DNA from: Micromonospora thermarum
GTDB taxonomy: Bacteria > Actinomycetota > Actinomycetes > Mycobacteriales > Micromonosporaceae
Direction: 5' to 3'
DNA: 64,000 nt
Assembly (NCBI RefSeq): GCF_012034245.1
Contig: NZ_JAATEO010000009.1
Span: 62,001 to 126,000, forward strand
In this document: positions 19,011-28,970 of the stretch, piece by piece
Numbering within the stretch: position 1 is the stretch's first letter
How the letters are laid out: every line of letters starts with the position of its first letter
The notes under the pieces: model-generated
Told to the model about the DNA's origin: nothing
Database searches by the model: none
What the model saw: the letters and a program-made list of their open reading frames with translations, nothing else
Position numbers and translations under genes: made by a program

Positions 19011-20009
19011 TTGGACGTGTCCGGAGTGGTGTGGGCGGGGACGCTCGTCGCACTCACCGCCATCCTGCTCGTCGACCTTTTGATCATCGGTCGGCGCCCG
19101 CACGAGCCCAGTGTGCGCGAGTCGAGCATGTGGGTCGGCTTCTACGTCGCCCTCGCTCTGATCTTCGGCGCCGGTGTCTGGCTCGCCTCGGGGCCGAGCG
19201 CGGCGGGCCAGTTCTACACGGGCTGGCTGACCGAGTACAGCCTCTCGGTGGACAACCTCTTCGTCTTCGTGATCATCATGGCCCGCTTCGGCGTGCCGCG
19301 GCAGTACCAGCAGAAGGTGCTGCTGATCGGCATCGTGCTCGCGCTGGTCATGCGTGGCGGCTTCATCGCCGCCGGTGCGGCCCTGATCTCCCAGTTCTCC
19401 TGGGTCTTCTACATCTTCGGCGCGTTCCTCATCTACACCGCCGTGAACCTGGCCCGGCAGGGCGAGCCGGACGAGGACGAGTTCACCGAGAACGTGCTGA
19501 TCCGCTGGAGCCGCCGGGCGCTGCCCATCTCGCGGGACTACGACGGCGCGAAGCTCACCACGCACGAGAACGGCCGCCGCCTGTTCACGCCGATGCTGAT
19601 CGTGATGATCGCGATCGGCACGACCGACCTGATCTTCGCGCTCGACTCGATCCCGGCGATCTTCGGTATCACCCAGGAGCCGTACCTGGTGTTCACCGCG
19701 AACGTGTTCGCGCTGATGGGTCTGCGGCAGCTCTACTTCCTGCTCGGCGGCCTGCTGGACCGCCTGATCTACCTCAGCTACGGCCTCGCGGTGGTGCTCG
19801 GCTTTATCGGCGTGAAGCTGGTGCTGGAGGCCCTCGCGGACAACAACCTGCCGTTCATCAACGGCGGCGAGCACGTCGCCTGGGCCCCGCACATCCCGAT
19901 CTGGCTGTCGCTGACGGTCATCCTCGGCACCCTGCTGGCGGCCACCGTGGCGAGCCTGGTCAAGTCGTCCCGGGACCGCCGCCGGGAGCTGGTCAAGGCC
20001 CGCGGCTGA
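19011..20009 (+). CDS. TerC/Alx-family membrane metal exporter
   Basis: 332 residues with about nine membrane helices. TerC hallmarks are the acidic motifs in membrane segments: YSLSVDNLFVFVIIM (~70-85) and GTTDLIFALDSIPAIFGIT (~200-218). Family members (Alx, MeeY/MeeF) export Mn2+, in part for metalation of secreted enzymes. The riboswitch immediately upstream fits Mn2+-induced expression. I chose TTG 19011 because GGAGG ends 8 bases before it; the in-frame GTG 19017 would be 14 bases away. A 12-bp hairpin terminator follows 9 bases after the stop. Confidence 0.92.
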   Translation: MDVSGVVWAGTLVALTAILLVDLLIIGRRPHEPSVRESSMWVGFYVALALIFGAGVWLASGPSAAGQFYTGWLTEYSLSVDNLFVFVIIMARFGVPRQYQQKVLLIGIVLALVMRGGFIAAGAALISQFSWVFYIFGAFLIYTAVNLARQGEPDEDEFTENVLIRWSRRALPISRDYDGAKLTTHENGRRLFTPMLIVMIAIGTTDLIFALDSIPAIFGITQEPYLVFTANVFALMGLRQLYFLLGGLLDRLIYLSYGLAVVLGFIGVKLVLEALADNNLPFINGGEHVAWAPHIPIWLSLTVILGTLLAATVASLVKSSRDRRRELVKARG

Positions 20010-20018
20010 GACGTCGGT

Positions 20019-20056
20019 GACGGCGGGGGCGCTCCGGTGGGGGTGCCCCCGCCGTC
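20019..20056. terminator. Bidirectional terminator between terC and NlpC/P60 gene
   Basis: Perfect 12-bp inverted repeat GACGGCGGGGGC / GCCCCCGCCGTC with a 14-base loop, between two convergent genes. Confidence 0.75.
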
Positions 20057-20068
20057 GTTCGTACGGGG

Positions 20069-20983
20069 TCAGACCCGGTGGGCGCCGACCAGGGTGGCGG
20101 TGCGGTCGGCGGGCAGCCGCTCCTCCAGGACGCGCCGCTGCCGGTAGCAGGCGTGCAGCATGCGACGGTCGTCGCCGGGGCGCGGGTCGGCGGTGACGAT
20201 GCCGATGTGGTGGATGCCCCGCCCGGGGCGGGCGAAGAAGTAGAGGTCGCCGGGGCGCTCACTGCCGGGCGGCAGGGGCGTGGTGGCGGTGGCCTGGTCG
20301 TCGGCGTCGCGGGGCAGCCGTACGCCGAAGCGCCGCCAGGCCAGGTGGACCAGGCCCGAGCAGTCGATGCCGTACGTGGAGACGCCGCCCCAGACGTACA
20401 CGACGTCGAGCAGGCGGCGGGCGACCGCGAGCGCCTCCGCGGCCGTGGGGGCGGCGTCCGGAACGGCGGCGGTGTGCCGGTCGGGGATCCACAGTGGCGC
20501 GTCGTGGCCGGGGGCGTGCACCGGTCGCCAGCCGTCCACGACCGGGCCGGCGGTGGCCAGCCGGGTGCCGAGGACGACGCCGGGCAGCCGGACCGGGCCG
20601 TCGGGCGTGGCGTGCAGGGCGGTGACGGTGGCGTCCACGACGAGCGGGTCGGTGTCGGGGAGCGCGGTCGCCGGGGTGAGCTGCCCGGCCGGGAGCCAGC
20701 CGGGGTAGCCGCGCGGGTCCAGCTTGGCGGGCTGTTCCACGGCGACGACGTGCGCCCAGCCGCCCGGACGTAGCTCGGTCACGAGCACCCGCTCGCCGAG
20801 GAGGAGCTGGCTGAGCACGCAGTCGCCGACCTGCTGGTCGGCGTCCATGCCGGCGATCCAGGCGGCGATGTCGGTGCGGGGGGCGAGGGCGGGGCGGTCG
20901 ACCGTGCGTACCGCCTCGGGCGAGGCCCACAGGGTGGCGACGCCGACCCGGACGACGGCCTCGCGGCCCGCTTGCAGCTCCAC
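20069..20983 (-). CDS. NlpC/P60 endopeptidase (YkfC-like)
   Basis: About 304 residues. The C-terminal third is an NlpC/P60 cysteine peptidase: VYVWGGVSTYGIDCSGLVHLAW with the nucleophile Cys, then RPGDLYFFARPGRGIHHIGIVT with the catalytic His. In front are SH3b-like segments (RVGVATLWASPEAVR..., QLLLGERVLVTEL..., GYPGWLPAGQL). This layout fits YkfC-type gamma-D-glutamyl-L-diamino acid peptidases that cut cell-wall peptides in the cytoplasm; no signal peptide is visible. The upstream gene is an Ala-Glu epimerase, the usual partner. I use GTG 20983 (purine-rich GGGGGTGG before it); an alternative TTG at 21046 would overlap the epimerase stop as TTGA. Confidence 0.88.
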   Translation of the reverse strand: MELQAGREAVVRVGVATLWASPEAVRTVDRPALAPRTDIAAWIAGMDADQQVGDCVLSQLLLGERVLVTELRPGGWAHVVAVEQPAKLDPRGYPGWLPAGQLTPATALPDTDPLVVDATVTALHATPDGPVRLPGVVLGTRLATAGPVVDGWRPVHAPGHDAPLWIPDRHTAAVPDAAPTAAEALAVARRLLDVVYVWGGVSTYGIDCSGLVHLAWRRFGVRLPRDADDQATATTPLPPGSERPGDLYFFARPGRGIHHIGIVTADPRPGDDRRMLHACYRQRRVLEERLPADRTATLVGAHRV

Positions 20984-21042
20984 GGTCCACCCCCAGGTCG
21001 CGCCGCCCGCTGCCGCGACCCTATGAAAATTTCCGCCAGAGA

Positions 21043-22140
21043 TCAACCGCGTGGCTGAACCTTTACTTCAGCCAGTGCCTCGATCCCGAGGCCCGGGGCG
21101 TCGGGCAGGACCACCGACGCGCCCTCGTACCGGGGGCCGCCGCGCACCGGCGACCAGGCCAGCCACCACGCCGCGTCCAGGTCCGGGACGGCCGTCGTGC
21201 CGTACGCGGCGGCCAGGCTGGCCGCCGCGCCGATGCCGACCTGGGTCTCCATCATGGACCCGACCACCGTGCCCATGCCATGGGCGACGGCCAGGTCGAG
21301 CAGCGTACGGGCGGCGTGCAGGCCGCCGCACTTGGCGAGCTTGACGTTGACCAGGTCGGCGGCGCGCCGGCGGATCACCTCCACCAGGTCCCGGGCGCCG
21401 AAGACCGCCTCGTCGGCGAGGATCGGCGTGGACACGCGCTCGCTGACCCAGGCCAGGCCGTCCAGGTCCCACCGGGGGACCGGCTGCTCCACCAGTTCGA
21501 CGTCCAGTCCCGCGTCCTCGATGCCCCGGATCACCCGGACGGCGTCGCGGGGCGTCCACCCCTGGTTGGCGTCGAGCCGGATGCGGACCCCCGCGCCGAC
21601 CGCGGAGCGGACCGCCCGGACGCGGTCCAGGTCGCCGGCGGCGTCCGTGCCGACCTTGAGCTTGAGCACGTCGAAGCCCTCGGACCGCCGCGCCCGGGCG
21701 GCGGCCGCGAGGTCCACCGCGTCGCCGGCGGCGAGCGTGACGTCCGTCGGGACGCGCAGGGCCGTGCCCCCGAGCAGCCGCACCAGCGGTACGCCGAGCC
21801 GCCGGGCGGCCAGGTCGTGCAGGGCGACGTCGACGGCCGACTTGGCGGCCTCGTTGCCGGCGACGGCCCTCCCCACCTCGGTGCACCGGGCCACCAGGTC
21901 GTCCGGGGTCCGACCGGTGAGCAGCGGGCCGAGCACCTCGCGGACACACGCCTCGGAGCCGGCCACCGACGCCCCGGTCACCTGCCACACCTGCGGGGCC
22001 TCGCCGAAACCGCGGCGCCCGTCGGCGTCGACGACCTCCACGACGAGGGTGTCGACCGTGGTGGTGCGGCGCAGCGCGGTGACGAACGGGGTGTGCAGGG
22101 GCGCGGAGAGCCGGTGGGTGCGTACCGCGGTGATCGTCAT
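21043..22140 (-). CDS. L-Ala-D/L-Glu (dipeptide) epimerase, enolase superfamily
   Basis: 365 residues. Enolase-superfamily muconate-lactonizing subgroup: the KxK base is K160/K162 (LKLKVG), metal ligands D190 (RLDANQGW), E218 (VEQP) and D243 (LADEAVF), and the second base is near K267 (VNVKLAKCGG). This set fits L-Ala-D/L-Glu epimerases that convert muropeptide-derived L-Ala-D-Glu for reuse, supported by the NlpC/P60 gene downstream. Other dipeptide specificities occur in the family. ATG 22140 lies 7 bases after a TAGGGT box, so I prefer it to GTG 22149, which overlaps that box. Confidence 0.9.
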   Translation of the reverse strand: MTITAVRTHRLSAPLHTPFVTALRRTTTVDTLVVEVVDADGRRGFGEAPQVWQVTGASVAGSEACVREVLGPLLTGRTPDDLVARCTEVGRAVAGNEAAKSAVDVALHDLAARRLGVPLVRLLGGTALRVPTDVTLAAGDAVDLAAAARARRSEGFDVLKLKVGTDAAGDLDRVRAVRSAVGAGVRIRLDANQGWTPRDAVRVIRGIEDAGLDVELVEQPVPRWDLDGLAWVSERVSTPILADEAVFGARDLVEVIRRRAADLVNVKLAKCGGLHAARTLLDLAVAHGMGTVVGSMMETQVGIGAAASLAAAYGTTAVPDLDAAWWLAWSPVRGGPRYEGASVVLPDAPGLGIEALAEVKVQPRG

Positions 22141-22184
22141 GTCGGGCACCCTATAGGGGGACGGGCAGGCGATGGGGAGGCCGG

Positions 22185-22256
22185 ATGAGCGAGCGAATCA
22201 CGCACAGCCCACTGGTGCCGCGGGGCGCCGCCGCGCGCGGTGGGGCGGCGGCATGA
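22185..22256 (+). CDS. Mini-ORF of the MSER type in front of the phosphatase gene
   Basis: A 23-codon frame starting MSERITHS, whose TGA overlaps the ATG of the next gene (ATGA, 22253-22256). Two similar mini-ORFs occur at 58076-58234 and 62490-62573 in the same four-base-overlap position, and this one shares an HS...V.PR.AAA pattern with the 62.5-kb copy. It may be a leader peptide created by a repeated DNA element rather than a functional protein. Confidence 0.35.
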   Translation: MSERITHSPLVPRGAAARGGAAA

Positions 22257-23050
22257 GGGCACGGGAGTGGGATCTGGTGGGCGCGCCGAACGCGCGTGAC
22301 CTCGGCGGACTGGTCGGGGCGGACGGGCGGCGGGTGCGCCGCGGGGTGCTCATCCGCACCCCGGCGCTGGGCCGGTTGACCGACGAGGACCTGCCGGTGC
22401 TGGCGAAGTTGGGGCCGTCGTGCGTGGTGGATCTGCGGGACGCCTCGGAGCAGGCGGTCGCCCCGCCGGACCGGCTGCCGGGGGACCCGCGGGTGGTGCA
22501 CCTGCCGGTGCACGACGCGGCGCACCCGGTCTTCACGTACGTGTCCGCGGTGCTGCTGGGGCACGACCTCGGGGCGTACGCGGAGCTCGCCGTGCAGGGC
22601 ACGCCGGCGGCGATGGCGGCGATCTACCGGTGGTTCGTGACCGGGGAGTCGGCGCGGGTCGGGTTCGGCACGGCCGTGCGGCTGGCGGCCGAGGCGGACA
22701 ATCTGCCGCTGCTCTACCACTGCTCGGCGGGCAAGGACCGCACCGGCTGGCTGACGGTGGTACTGCTGCATGCGCTCGGGGTGGACGAGGCGACGATCCG
22801 CGCCGACTACCTGGCCAACAACCCACTGACGGAGAGCCTGCGCGAGGTGATCCTGACCGCGATGCACCGGCGGCAGCCGGAGCTGGACGTCGACGCGGTA
22901 CGCCCGGTGCTGGAGGTCCGCGACGAGTACCTCGACGCCGCGTACGAGGAGGTGCGGCGGGTGCACGGGTCGTTCGGGGCGTACCTGCGGGACGGGCTCG
23001 GGGTGAACGACGACCTGGTCACGGCGCTGCGGGCGCGGCTGCTGGAGTGA
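22253..23050 (+). CDS. Tyrosine-protein phosphatase (PTP/DSP-like, Y_phosphatase3)
   Basis: 265 residues. The catalytic P-loop HCSAGKDRTG places the nucleophile Cys at 157 and the Arg at 163. The N-terminus has the Y_phosphatase3 pattern NARDLGGL...RRGVLIRTPALGRLTDEDL, and VVDLRD is the usual core strand. Relatives such as MptpB and LipA act on phosphotyrosine or phosphoinositides. The substrate cannot be told. The start ATG 22253 is followed by MRAREWDLVGAPNARDLGG; the upstream extension is the MSER mini-ORF region in another frame. Its 3' end overlaps the convergent lysoplasmalogenase gene by 32 bases. Confidence 0.92.
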   Translation: MRAREWDLVGAPNARDLGGLVGADGRRVRRGVLIRTPALGRLTDEDLPVLAKLGPSCVVDLRDASEQAVAPPDRLPGDPRVVHLPVHDAAHPVFTYVSAVLLGHDLGAYAELAVQGTPAAMAAIYRWFVTGESARVGFGTAVRLAAEADNLPLLYHCSAGKDRTGWLTVVLLHALGVDEATIRADYLANNPLTESLREVILTAMHRRQPELDVDAVRPVLEVRDEYLDAAYEEVRRVHGSFGAYLRDGLGVNDDLVTALRARLLE

Positions 23051-23714
23051 CCGGTGCGGGAGCGGTGGGGCGGGCGGCCCAGCCGGTGACGATGAGGGCC
23101 TGACCGGCCGCGTAGGTGGCCATCACCCAGATGGGCGGGCCGGGCAGGGTTCCCACCTCGGCGACGCCGGTGGCGATGAGCAGGTCGGAGCCGAGAAAGA
23201 GCGCGCCGCCGAGGCCGACCCGCCAACCGTGCGCGGCGGCGGTGCTCGCCATGGTGGCCAGGGCCACCGCGTACCCGGCGACCGGGATCGCCAGGCCGGC
23301 GTCGCTCAGCCCCGGCCACATCCAGGCGAGGGCGGCGACGGTCAGCACGGCGTACCCCAGGGGGACGAAGACCAGCGGCGGGCGGCGCAGCGCGGCGGCG
23401 GCGCCGCCCCGGGTGAAGGCCTTGATGTAGCAGACGTGCGCGGCGAGGAACAGCGCCATCCCGGCGAGGAAGGCCGCGTCGCCGTCGCCGAGCAGCGCGA
23501 CGTCGCCGCCGGTGGAGAAGGCCAGCGCGGCGAGGACCAGCCGGTCGGGCTGGGCGCCGCGGTCGGTGCCGGCCCGCCAGAGGTACGCGGCGAGCAGCGG
23601 CATCAGCAGCGGCTTGGTCAGCAGTTCACCGGTGGCGCTGCCGGTGGCGTTGGCGAGCAGGTTCGCGGCGGTCACGACGGCGAACGCGGCCAGCAGGACA
23701 CGACGGGACGGCAT
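23019..23714 (-). CDS. YhhN/TMEM86-family protein (lysoplasmalogenase-like)
   Basis: 231 residues with about eight membrane helices. Family marks include TKPLLMPLLAAYLW near the start, the acidic motif FSTGGDVALLGD, FLAAHVCYIKAF and the late GALFLGSDLLIA. The conserved aspartates in FSxxGDxxL and GSDLLIA correspond to the proposed active site of TMEM86B, which hydrolyses the vinyl-ether bond of lysoplasmalogen. Bacterial substrate is unproven. ATG 23714 begins a typical MPSRRVLLAAFAVV; the upstream 45 codons of the open frame lack hydrophobic or family character and include an intergenic repeat. The 3' end overlaps the phosphatase gene tail-to-tail. Confidence 0.88.
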   Translation of the reverse strand: MPSRRVLLAAFAVVTAANLLANATGSATGELLTKPLLMPLLAAYLWRAGTDRGAQPDRLVLAALAFSTGGDVALLGDGDAAFLAGMALFLAAHVCYIKAFTRGGAAAALRRPPLVFVPLGYAVLTVAALAWMWPGLSDAGLAIPVAGYAVALATMASTAAAHGWRVGLGGALFLGSDLLIATGVAEVGTLPGPPIWVMATYAAGQALIVTGWAARPTAPAPVTPAAAPAAP

Positions 23715-23780
23715 GGGTGCTCCTCGCGGCGGGGTGGGCAGCAGCGTAGGCGGCACCGGGGCGCCCCGGCCAGCATCACT

Positions 23781-23859
23781 CCCCGCGATCTTGCACTTTC
23801 TGCCCGGACATGAGTCGCATACGCCGCGAATCGAGGGCCGAAACTGCATGATCGCGGGG
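23781..23859. repeat. 79-bp intergenic element with 15-bp terminal inverted repeats
   Basis: CCCCGCGATCTTGCA (23781-23795) at one end and the inverted CCCCGCGATCATGCA at the other (23845-23859): one mismatch in 15. The interior is 49 bases without an ORF. It lies between two minus-strand genes just after the serine hydrolase stop codon. It resembles a REP/MITE-like element, and may also act as a terminator. Confidence 0.65.
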
Positions 23860-23871
23860 GTTGGGCGGGGG

Positions 23872-24741
23872 CTATTCCGCGACGAGGTGGTGGCGGGCGT
23901 TCCAGACTTCGCGGGAGATGCGGGCGATGAGGCGGCAGGCGTCGTCCTCGATCTCCTCGCCGCTCGGTCCGCCGTCGGCGAGGTCGGTGGTGGTGCAGAC
24001 GGCGATGACGTACGGGGGCGCGTCGTCGGGGTGGACGACGCCGGCGCCGTGGCGGACGCCGTGGACCCAGCCGTTCTTGTGGGCGATGCGCGTGCCGGCG
24101 GGCAGGCCGGCGGCGAGGTCCTCGCGGTGCTCCTGGGCGGTGAGGGTGTCGAGCATCGCGACGCAGCTCTCCGGCGCGGCCAGCGGGCCGGGCCGGGCGG
24201 TGCCGCGGGCCAGGCCGCCGAGGAGGGCGGCCAGGTCGGCGGCGGTGACCAGGTTGGTGATGCCGGCGTCGCGGGCGGCGAAGTCCTCGATGCCGCGGCC
24301 GGTGACGCTGTGCCGGGCTCCGGCGCGGGCCCAGACGTCGGCCACGGCCGGCAGGCCGACGTGGGCGATGACCAGGTTGGTGGCGAGGTTGCTGGAGCGG
24401 GTGATCATGCGCTCGGCGAGCCAGCGCAGGGGTGCGCTGCCGCCGGCCCGGGCCCAGACGGCGTCGTCGTTGTCGTAGTGCTGCGCGCAGGAGAAGCGGG
24501 GCGCACCGGGCAGCGCGGAGTCGAACTCGTTGCGGACCGGGACGGGGGCGTCGAGGTCGACGCGGCCCGCCTCGGCGGCGCGGTGCAGCGCCACCAGGAC
24601 GGCGACCTTCATCGTGCTGGCCGCGTAGTGGGTCGCGTCCGCGTGCCGGGTCCAGGTGGGAGGCGCGTCGAGGCGGGCCACGTACGCGGACACGGTGCCG
24701 GGCACCCGGTCGAGGTGGGCGTCGAGCCCGTCGAAGATCAC
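23872..24741 (-). CDS. Class A beta-lactamase-like serine hydrolase, cytoplasmic
   Basis: 289 residues of the beta-lactamase/transpeptidase fold. S-x-x-K is STMK (42-45), the second motif is SSN (RSSNLATNLV) in place of SDN, and the third is KNG (HKNGW) in place of KTG. There is no signal peptide, membrane anchor or lipobox; the protein starts directly MIFDGLDAHLDRVPG. That argues against a resistance enzyme and for one of the many uncharacterised Beta-lactamase2 proteins of actinobacteria. Whether it hydrolyses beta-lactams is unknown. It follows typA on the same strand behind two terminators. Confidence 0.87.
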   Translation of the reverse strand: MIFDGLDAHLDRVPGTVSAYVARLDAPPTWTRHADATHYAASTMKVAVLVALHRAAEAGRVDLDAPVPVRNEFDSALPGAPRFSCAQHYDNDDAVWARAGGSAPLRWLAERMITRSSNLATNLVIAHVGLPAVADVWARAGARHSVTGRGIEDFAARDAGITNLVTAADLAALLGGLARGTARPGPLAAPESCVAMLDTLTAQEHREDLAAGLPAGTRIAHKNGWVHGVRHGAGVVHPDDAPPYVIAVCTTTDLADGGPSGEEIEDDACRLIARISREVWNARHHLVAE

Positions 24742-24764
24742 CCGCCGAGGGTAGCGGTGCGAAC

Positions 24765-24799
24765 GGGCCCCGCACCACGACGGACGCGGTGCGGGGCCC
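24765..24799 (-). terminator. Terminator hairpin downstream of typA (distal)
   Basis: Perfect 12-bp inverted repeat GGGCCCCGCACC / GGTGCGGGGCCC with an 11-base loop, about 50 bases after the typA stop codon on the minus strand. Confidence 0.7.
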
Positions 24800-24813
24800 C
24801 TTGCGGCGCTCGG

Positions 24814-24850
24814 GGTCTGTCCTGCCGACAGATGACCGGCAGGGCAGACC
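24814..24850 (-). terminator. Terminator hairpin at the typA stop (proximal)
   Basis: 13-bp stem (24814-24826 / 24838-24850) with one G-T pair and an 11-base loop, directly adjoining the typA stop codon. Confidence 0.65.
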
Positions 24851-26728
<1,878 letters not shown>

Positions 26729-26855
26729 ACTCTCCTGTCTGCGGTTGCCGGGGTCGCGTCGGGGTCAACCCCCAGATGGCCCGGGTCTCTGGTAAAACTT
26801 GTGTCCCAGCCGTTCACACGGCTGGCATGCTGACCCTCGTGTTCATGGGGGCCAG

Positions 26856-28427
26856 ATGCACGACCTGCTGACCGCACTGCAGGGTCTGCCACCCCTGCTG
26901 ATCTACCTGGTCGCCGCCCTGATCGTCGCGGCGGAAACCGCCGTGATCTTCGGACTGCTGGTGCCGGGCGAGGCGACCCTGCTGCTGGTCGGCTTCCTAG
27001 CGTACGCGGGGACGTTACGGCTCGGCCCTGCGCTGCTGGTGATGGTGGCCGCAGCCGTGACCGGCGACACACTCGCCTTCCGCGCCGGCCGCCGGTACGG
27101 GCCGCGGCTGCGCGCGAGCCGCTTCGGCGCCCGGGTCGGTCCGGAGCGGTGGAGCCGGGCGGACGCGATGCTCGGCCGGCTGGGCGGCCGGGGGGTGTTC
27201 ACCGCCCGCTGGGTGGCCTTCGCCCGGACCCTGGTGCCCCGGCTGGCGGGGGCGGCGAACATGCCGTACCGGCGGTTCGCGTCGTGGAACCTGGCCGGGG
27301 TGGTGACCTGGGTCGGTGGGTCGGTGCTCGCCGGCAACCTGGCCGGCGAGTCGTACGAGACGGTGTCGCACCTGCTGGGCCGGGCCACCGGCGCGGTGCT
27401 GGTGCTGCTCGGCGCGGTGGTCGCGGTGCTGCTGGCGGGGCGCTGGCTGGGCCGCAACCCGGACCCGGTACGGGCGCTGCTGGCCCGGGCGGGCGCACTG
27501 CCCCCGGTGCGCTGGCTCACCGGCCGGTACGGGGTGCTGTTCTTCCTGCTCGCCATGCACATCGGGCCCGGCTGGACGCTGCTGCTCAACCTGGCCGCCG
27601 GCCTCCTGCTGCTCTTCCTGGCCGGGCTCGCCGTCGCCTGGGTGCTGGGCGCCGTGGTCCGCCACAGCGGCCTGGCGGTGGTCGACGGCGCGATCGCCGA
27701 CTGGTTCGCGGCCCGCCGCACCCCGGAGGCCGTCGACGTGACGCTCACGGTGGTGTCGGTGCTGCGCGGGCCGGTGCTGATCGTGGTGGTGGCGGTGGTG
27801 GCCGCGGTGCTGGCCTGGCGGCACCGGCCCTGGCAGGCCGACCTGCTCAGCGTGCTCGGCACCGCCGGCGCGTTCGTGCCGCTGGTGGTGCTCGCGGCGG
27901 CCGCCGATCTGGCCCGGCCGGACGAGTCCGGGCCGCCGGTCCTGTTCCCGACGCAGGACGCGGTGGTCACCGCGAGCCTATGCACCCTCGCGTGGCTGCT
28001 GTCCCGGGGCGCGCGCTGGCCGGTGGCGGTCGCCGCGTGGACGGTCGCCGCCGCCGGGGTCGTCGGCGTCGGCGGCGCGCGGCTCTACCTGGGCCTGAGC
28101 ACGGGCAGCAGCGCCCTCACCGGGCTCCTGCTGGGGGTGGCCTGGACGGCGGTGTTCATGGTGGCGTGGGCGACCCGCGACCGGGCGGTCGGCGTGGCCC
28201 CGCCGGCCGCCGACCCGCCCGGGGCCGTCGACGCGCCGCCCGCACGAGGCGTCGAGGGCGCGGCGGTCGTCGGCGTGCCGGGGGATGCCGTCGCGGGGGC
28301 ACCGGCCGCCGGTGCCGCGGCGCGGCCGGAGCAGGCGGGGGGCGGCTCGCCGGGCGCCCGGGCGACCGCCGCGGCCACCAGGCCGGATGCCCACGCGCCG
28401 GCCGCCGACCGGCCCAACGACGCTTGA
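26856..28427 (+). CDS. DedA-family membrane protein fused to a degenerate PAP2-like domain
   Basis: 523 residues. Residues 1-200 are a DedA/VTT domain: ETAVIFGLLVPGEATLL and the re-entrant FTARWVAFARTLVPRLAGAANMPYRRF, as in undecaprenyl-phosphate and phospholipid scramblases. A second membrane region (~220-443) has the layout of PAP2 phosphatases, but its catalytic motifs are missing: RP (354-355) without the Lys, PTQD (365-368) where PSGH is expected, and RLYLGLSTGSSALTG where SRxYLGxHxxxD is expected. It ends with an Ala/Pro-rich tail (~445-523). DedA-PAP2 fusions are known and suggest lipid-carrier recycling; here the PAP2 half looks inactive. Start ATG 26856 begins MHDLLTALQGLPP. Confidence 0.88.
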   Translation: MHDLLTALQGLPPLLIYLVAALIVAAETAVIFGLLVPGEATLLLVGFLAYAGTLRLGPALLVMVAAAVTGDTLAFRAGRRYGPRLRASRFGARVGPERWSRADAMLGRLGGRGVFTARWVAFARTLVPRLAGAANMPYRRFASWNLAGVVTWVGGSVLAGNLAGESYETVSHLLGRATGAVLVLLGAVVAVLLAGRWLGRNPDPVRALLARAGALPPVRWLTGRYGVLFFLLAMHIGPGWTLLLNLAAGLLLLFLAGLAVAWVLGAVVRHSGLAVVDGAIADWFAARRTPEAVDVTLTVVSVLRGPVLIVVVAVVAAVLAWRHRPWQADLLSVLGTAGAFVPLVVLAAAADLARPDESGPPVLFPTQDAVVTASLCTLAWLLSRGARWPVAVAAWTVAAAGVVGVGGARLYLGLSTGSSALTGLLLGVAWTAVFMVAWATRDRAVGVAPPAADPPGAVDAPPARGVEGAAVVGVPGDAVAGAPAAGAAARPEQAGGGSPGARATAAATRPDAHAPAADRPNDA

Positions 28428-28460
28428 CCCGACGGGTCGACGTCGACGCCGGCGGCCCGC

Positions 28461-28928
28461 GTGCCGTCCGTCACGGGGCGGCGGCGGTCCGCTCCCGACA
28501 TCCGGATCCCGCTGCCCCTGGTGAAGGCGACCGCCTGGCAGGAGAGCGGCTGGCAGTCGAACATCGTCGCCTGCGACGGCGGCATCGGGCTGATGCAGGT
28601 GATGCCCGCGACGGCCGACTGGATGAACCAGCGGTTCGGGCGGAGCTACGACGTGCGCGACTACCGCGACAACGCCTACCTCGGCGCCAACTACCTGGCC
28701 TGGCTGACGAAGTACATCGGCGACATGTACTTCGAGGCCGACTACCGACTGGACCCGGGCCTGTGCACCACCGAGCTTGACTCGTGCCTGCTCAACGCGG
28801 TGATCGCCGCGTACAACTACGGGCACGGCGCGGTCGCCCGCGAGGGGGAGCCGCTCACCATCCCCAACCCGCAGTACGTGCGCAACGTCCGCGCCCTCAT
28901 GACCGAGTGCGTCTGCCTCACGTACTGA
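28461..28928 (+). CDS. Lytic transglycosylase SLT domain, N-terminally truncated
   Basis: 155 residues from GTG 28461. The SLT/goose-lysozyme fold is clear: ATAWQESGWQSNIV-type segment with the catalytic Glu, GGIGLMQVMPATADWMNQRFG, NAYLGANYLAWL and AVIAAYNYGHGAVAREG. Such enzymes cleave peptidoglycan outside the membrane, yet here no signal peptide precedes the domain; coding similarity begins about 16 codons after the start and only 33 bases separate it from the previous gene. It is probably a 5'-truncated remnant, or its export signal has been lost by a rearrangement with the DedA gene's tail. Expression is doubtful. Confidence 0.75.
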   Translation: MPSVTGRRRSAPDIRIPLPLVKATAWQESGWQSNIVACDGGIGLMQVMPATADWMNQRFGRSYDVRDYRDNAYLGANYLAWLTKYIGDMYFEADYRLDPGLCTTELDSCLLNAVIAAYNYGHGAVAREGEPLTIPNPQYVRNVRALMTECVCLTY

Positions 28929-28929
28929 G

Positions 28930-28955
28930 GGGTTGCGGCCCGGTCGCCACAACCC
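28930..28955. terminator. Terminator between convergent genes
   Basis: GGGTTG (28930-28935) / CAACCC (28950-28955) stem with a GC-rich 14-base loop, just after the transglycosylase stop. A 12-base perfect palindrome GACCGTACGGTC (28961-28972) follows. Confidence 0.45.
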
Positions 28956-28970
28956 GTCAGGACCGTACGG

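Noticed and set aside
23872..24741. Antibiotic-resistance beta-lactamase
   Set aside because: The fold is right, but there is no export signal and motifs 2 and 3 are SSN and KNG rather than SDN and KTG, so a resistance role is not supported.
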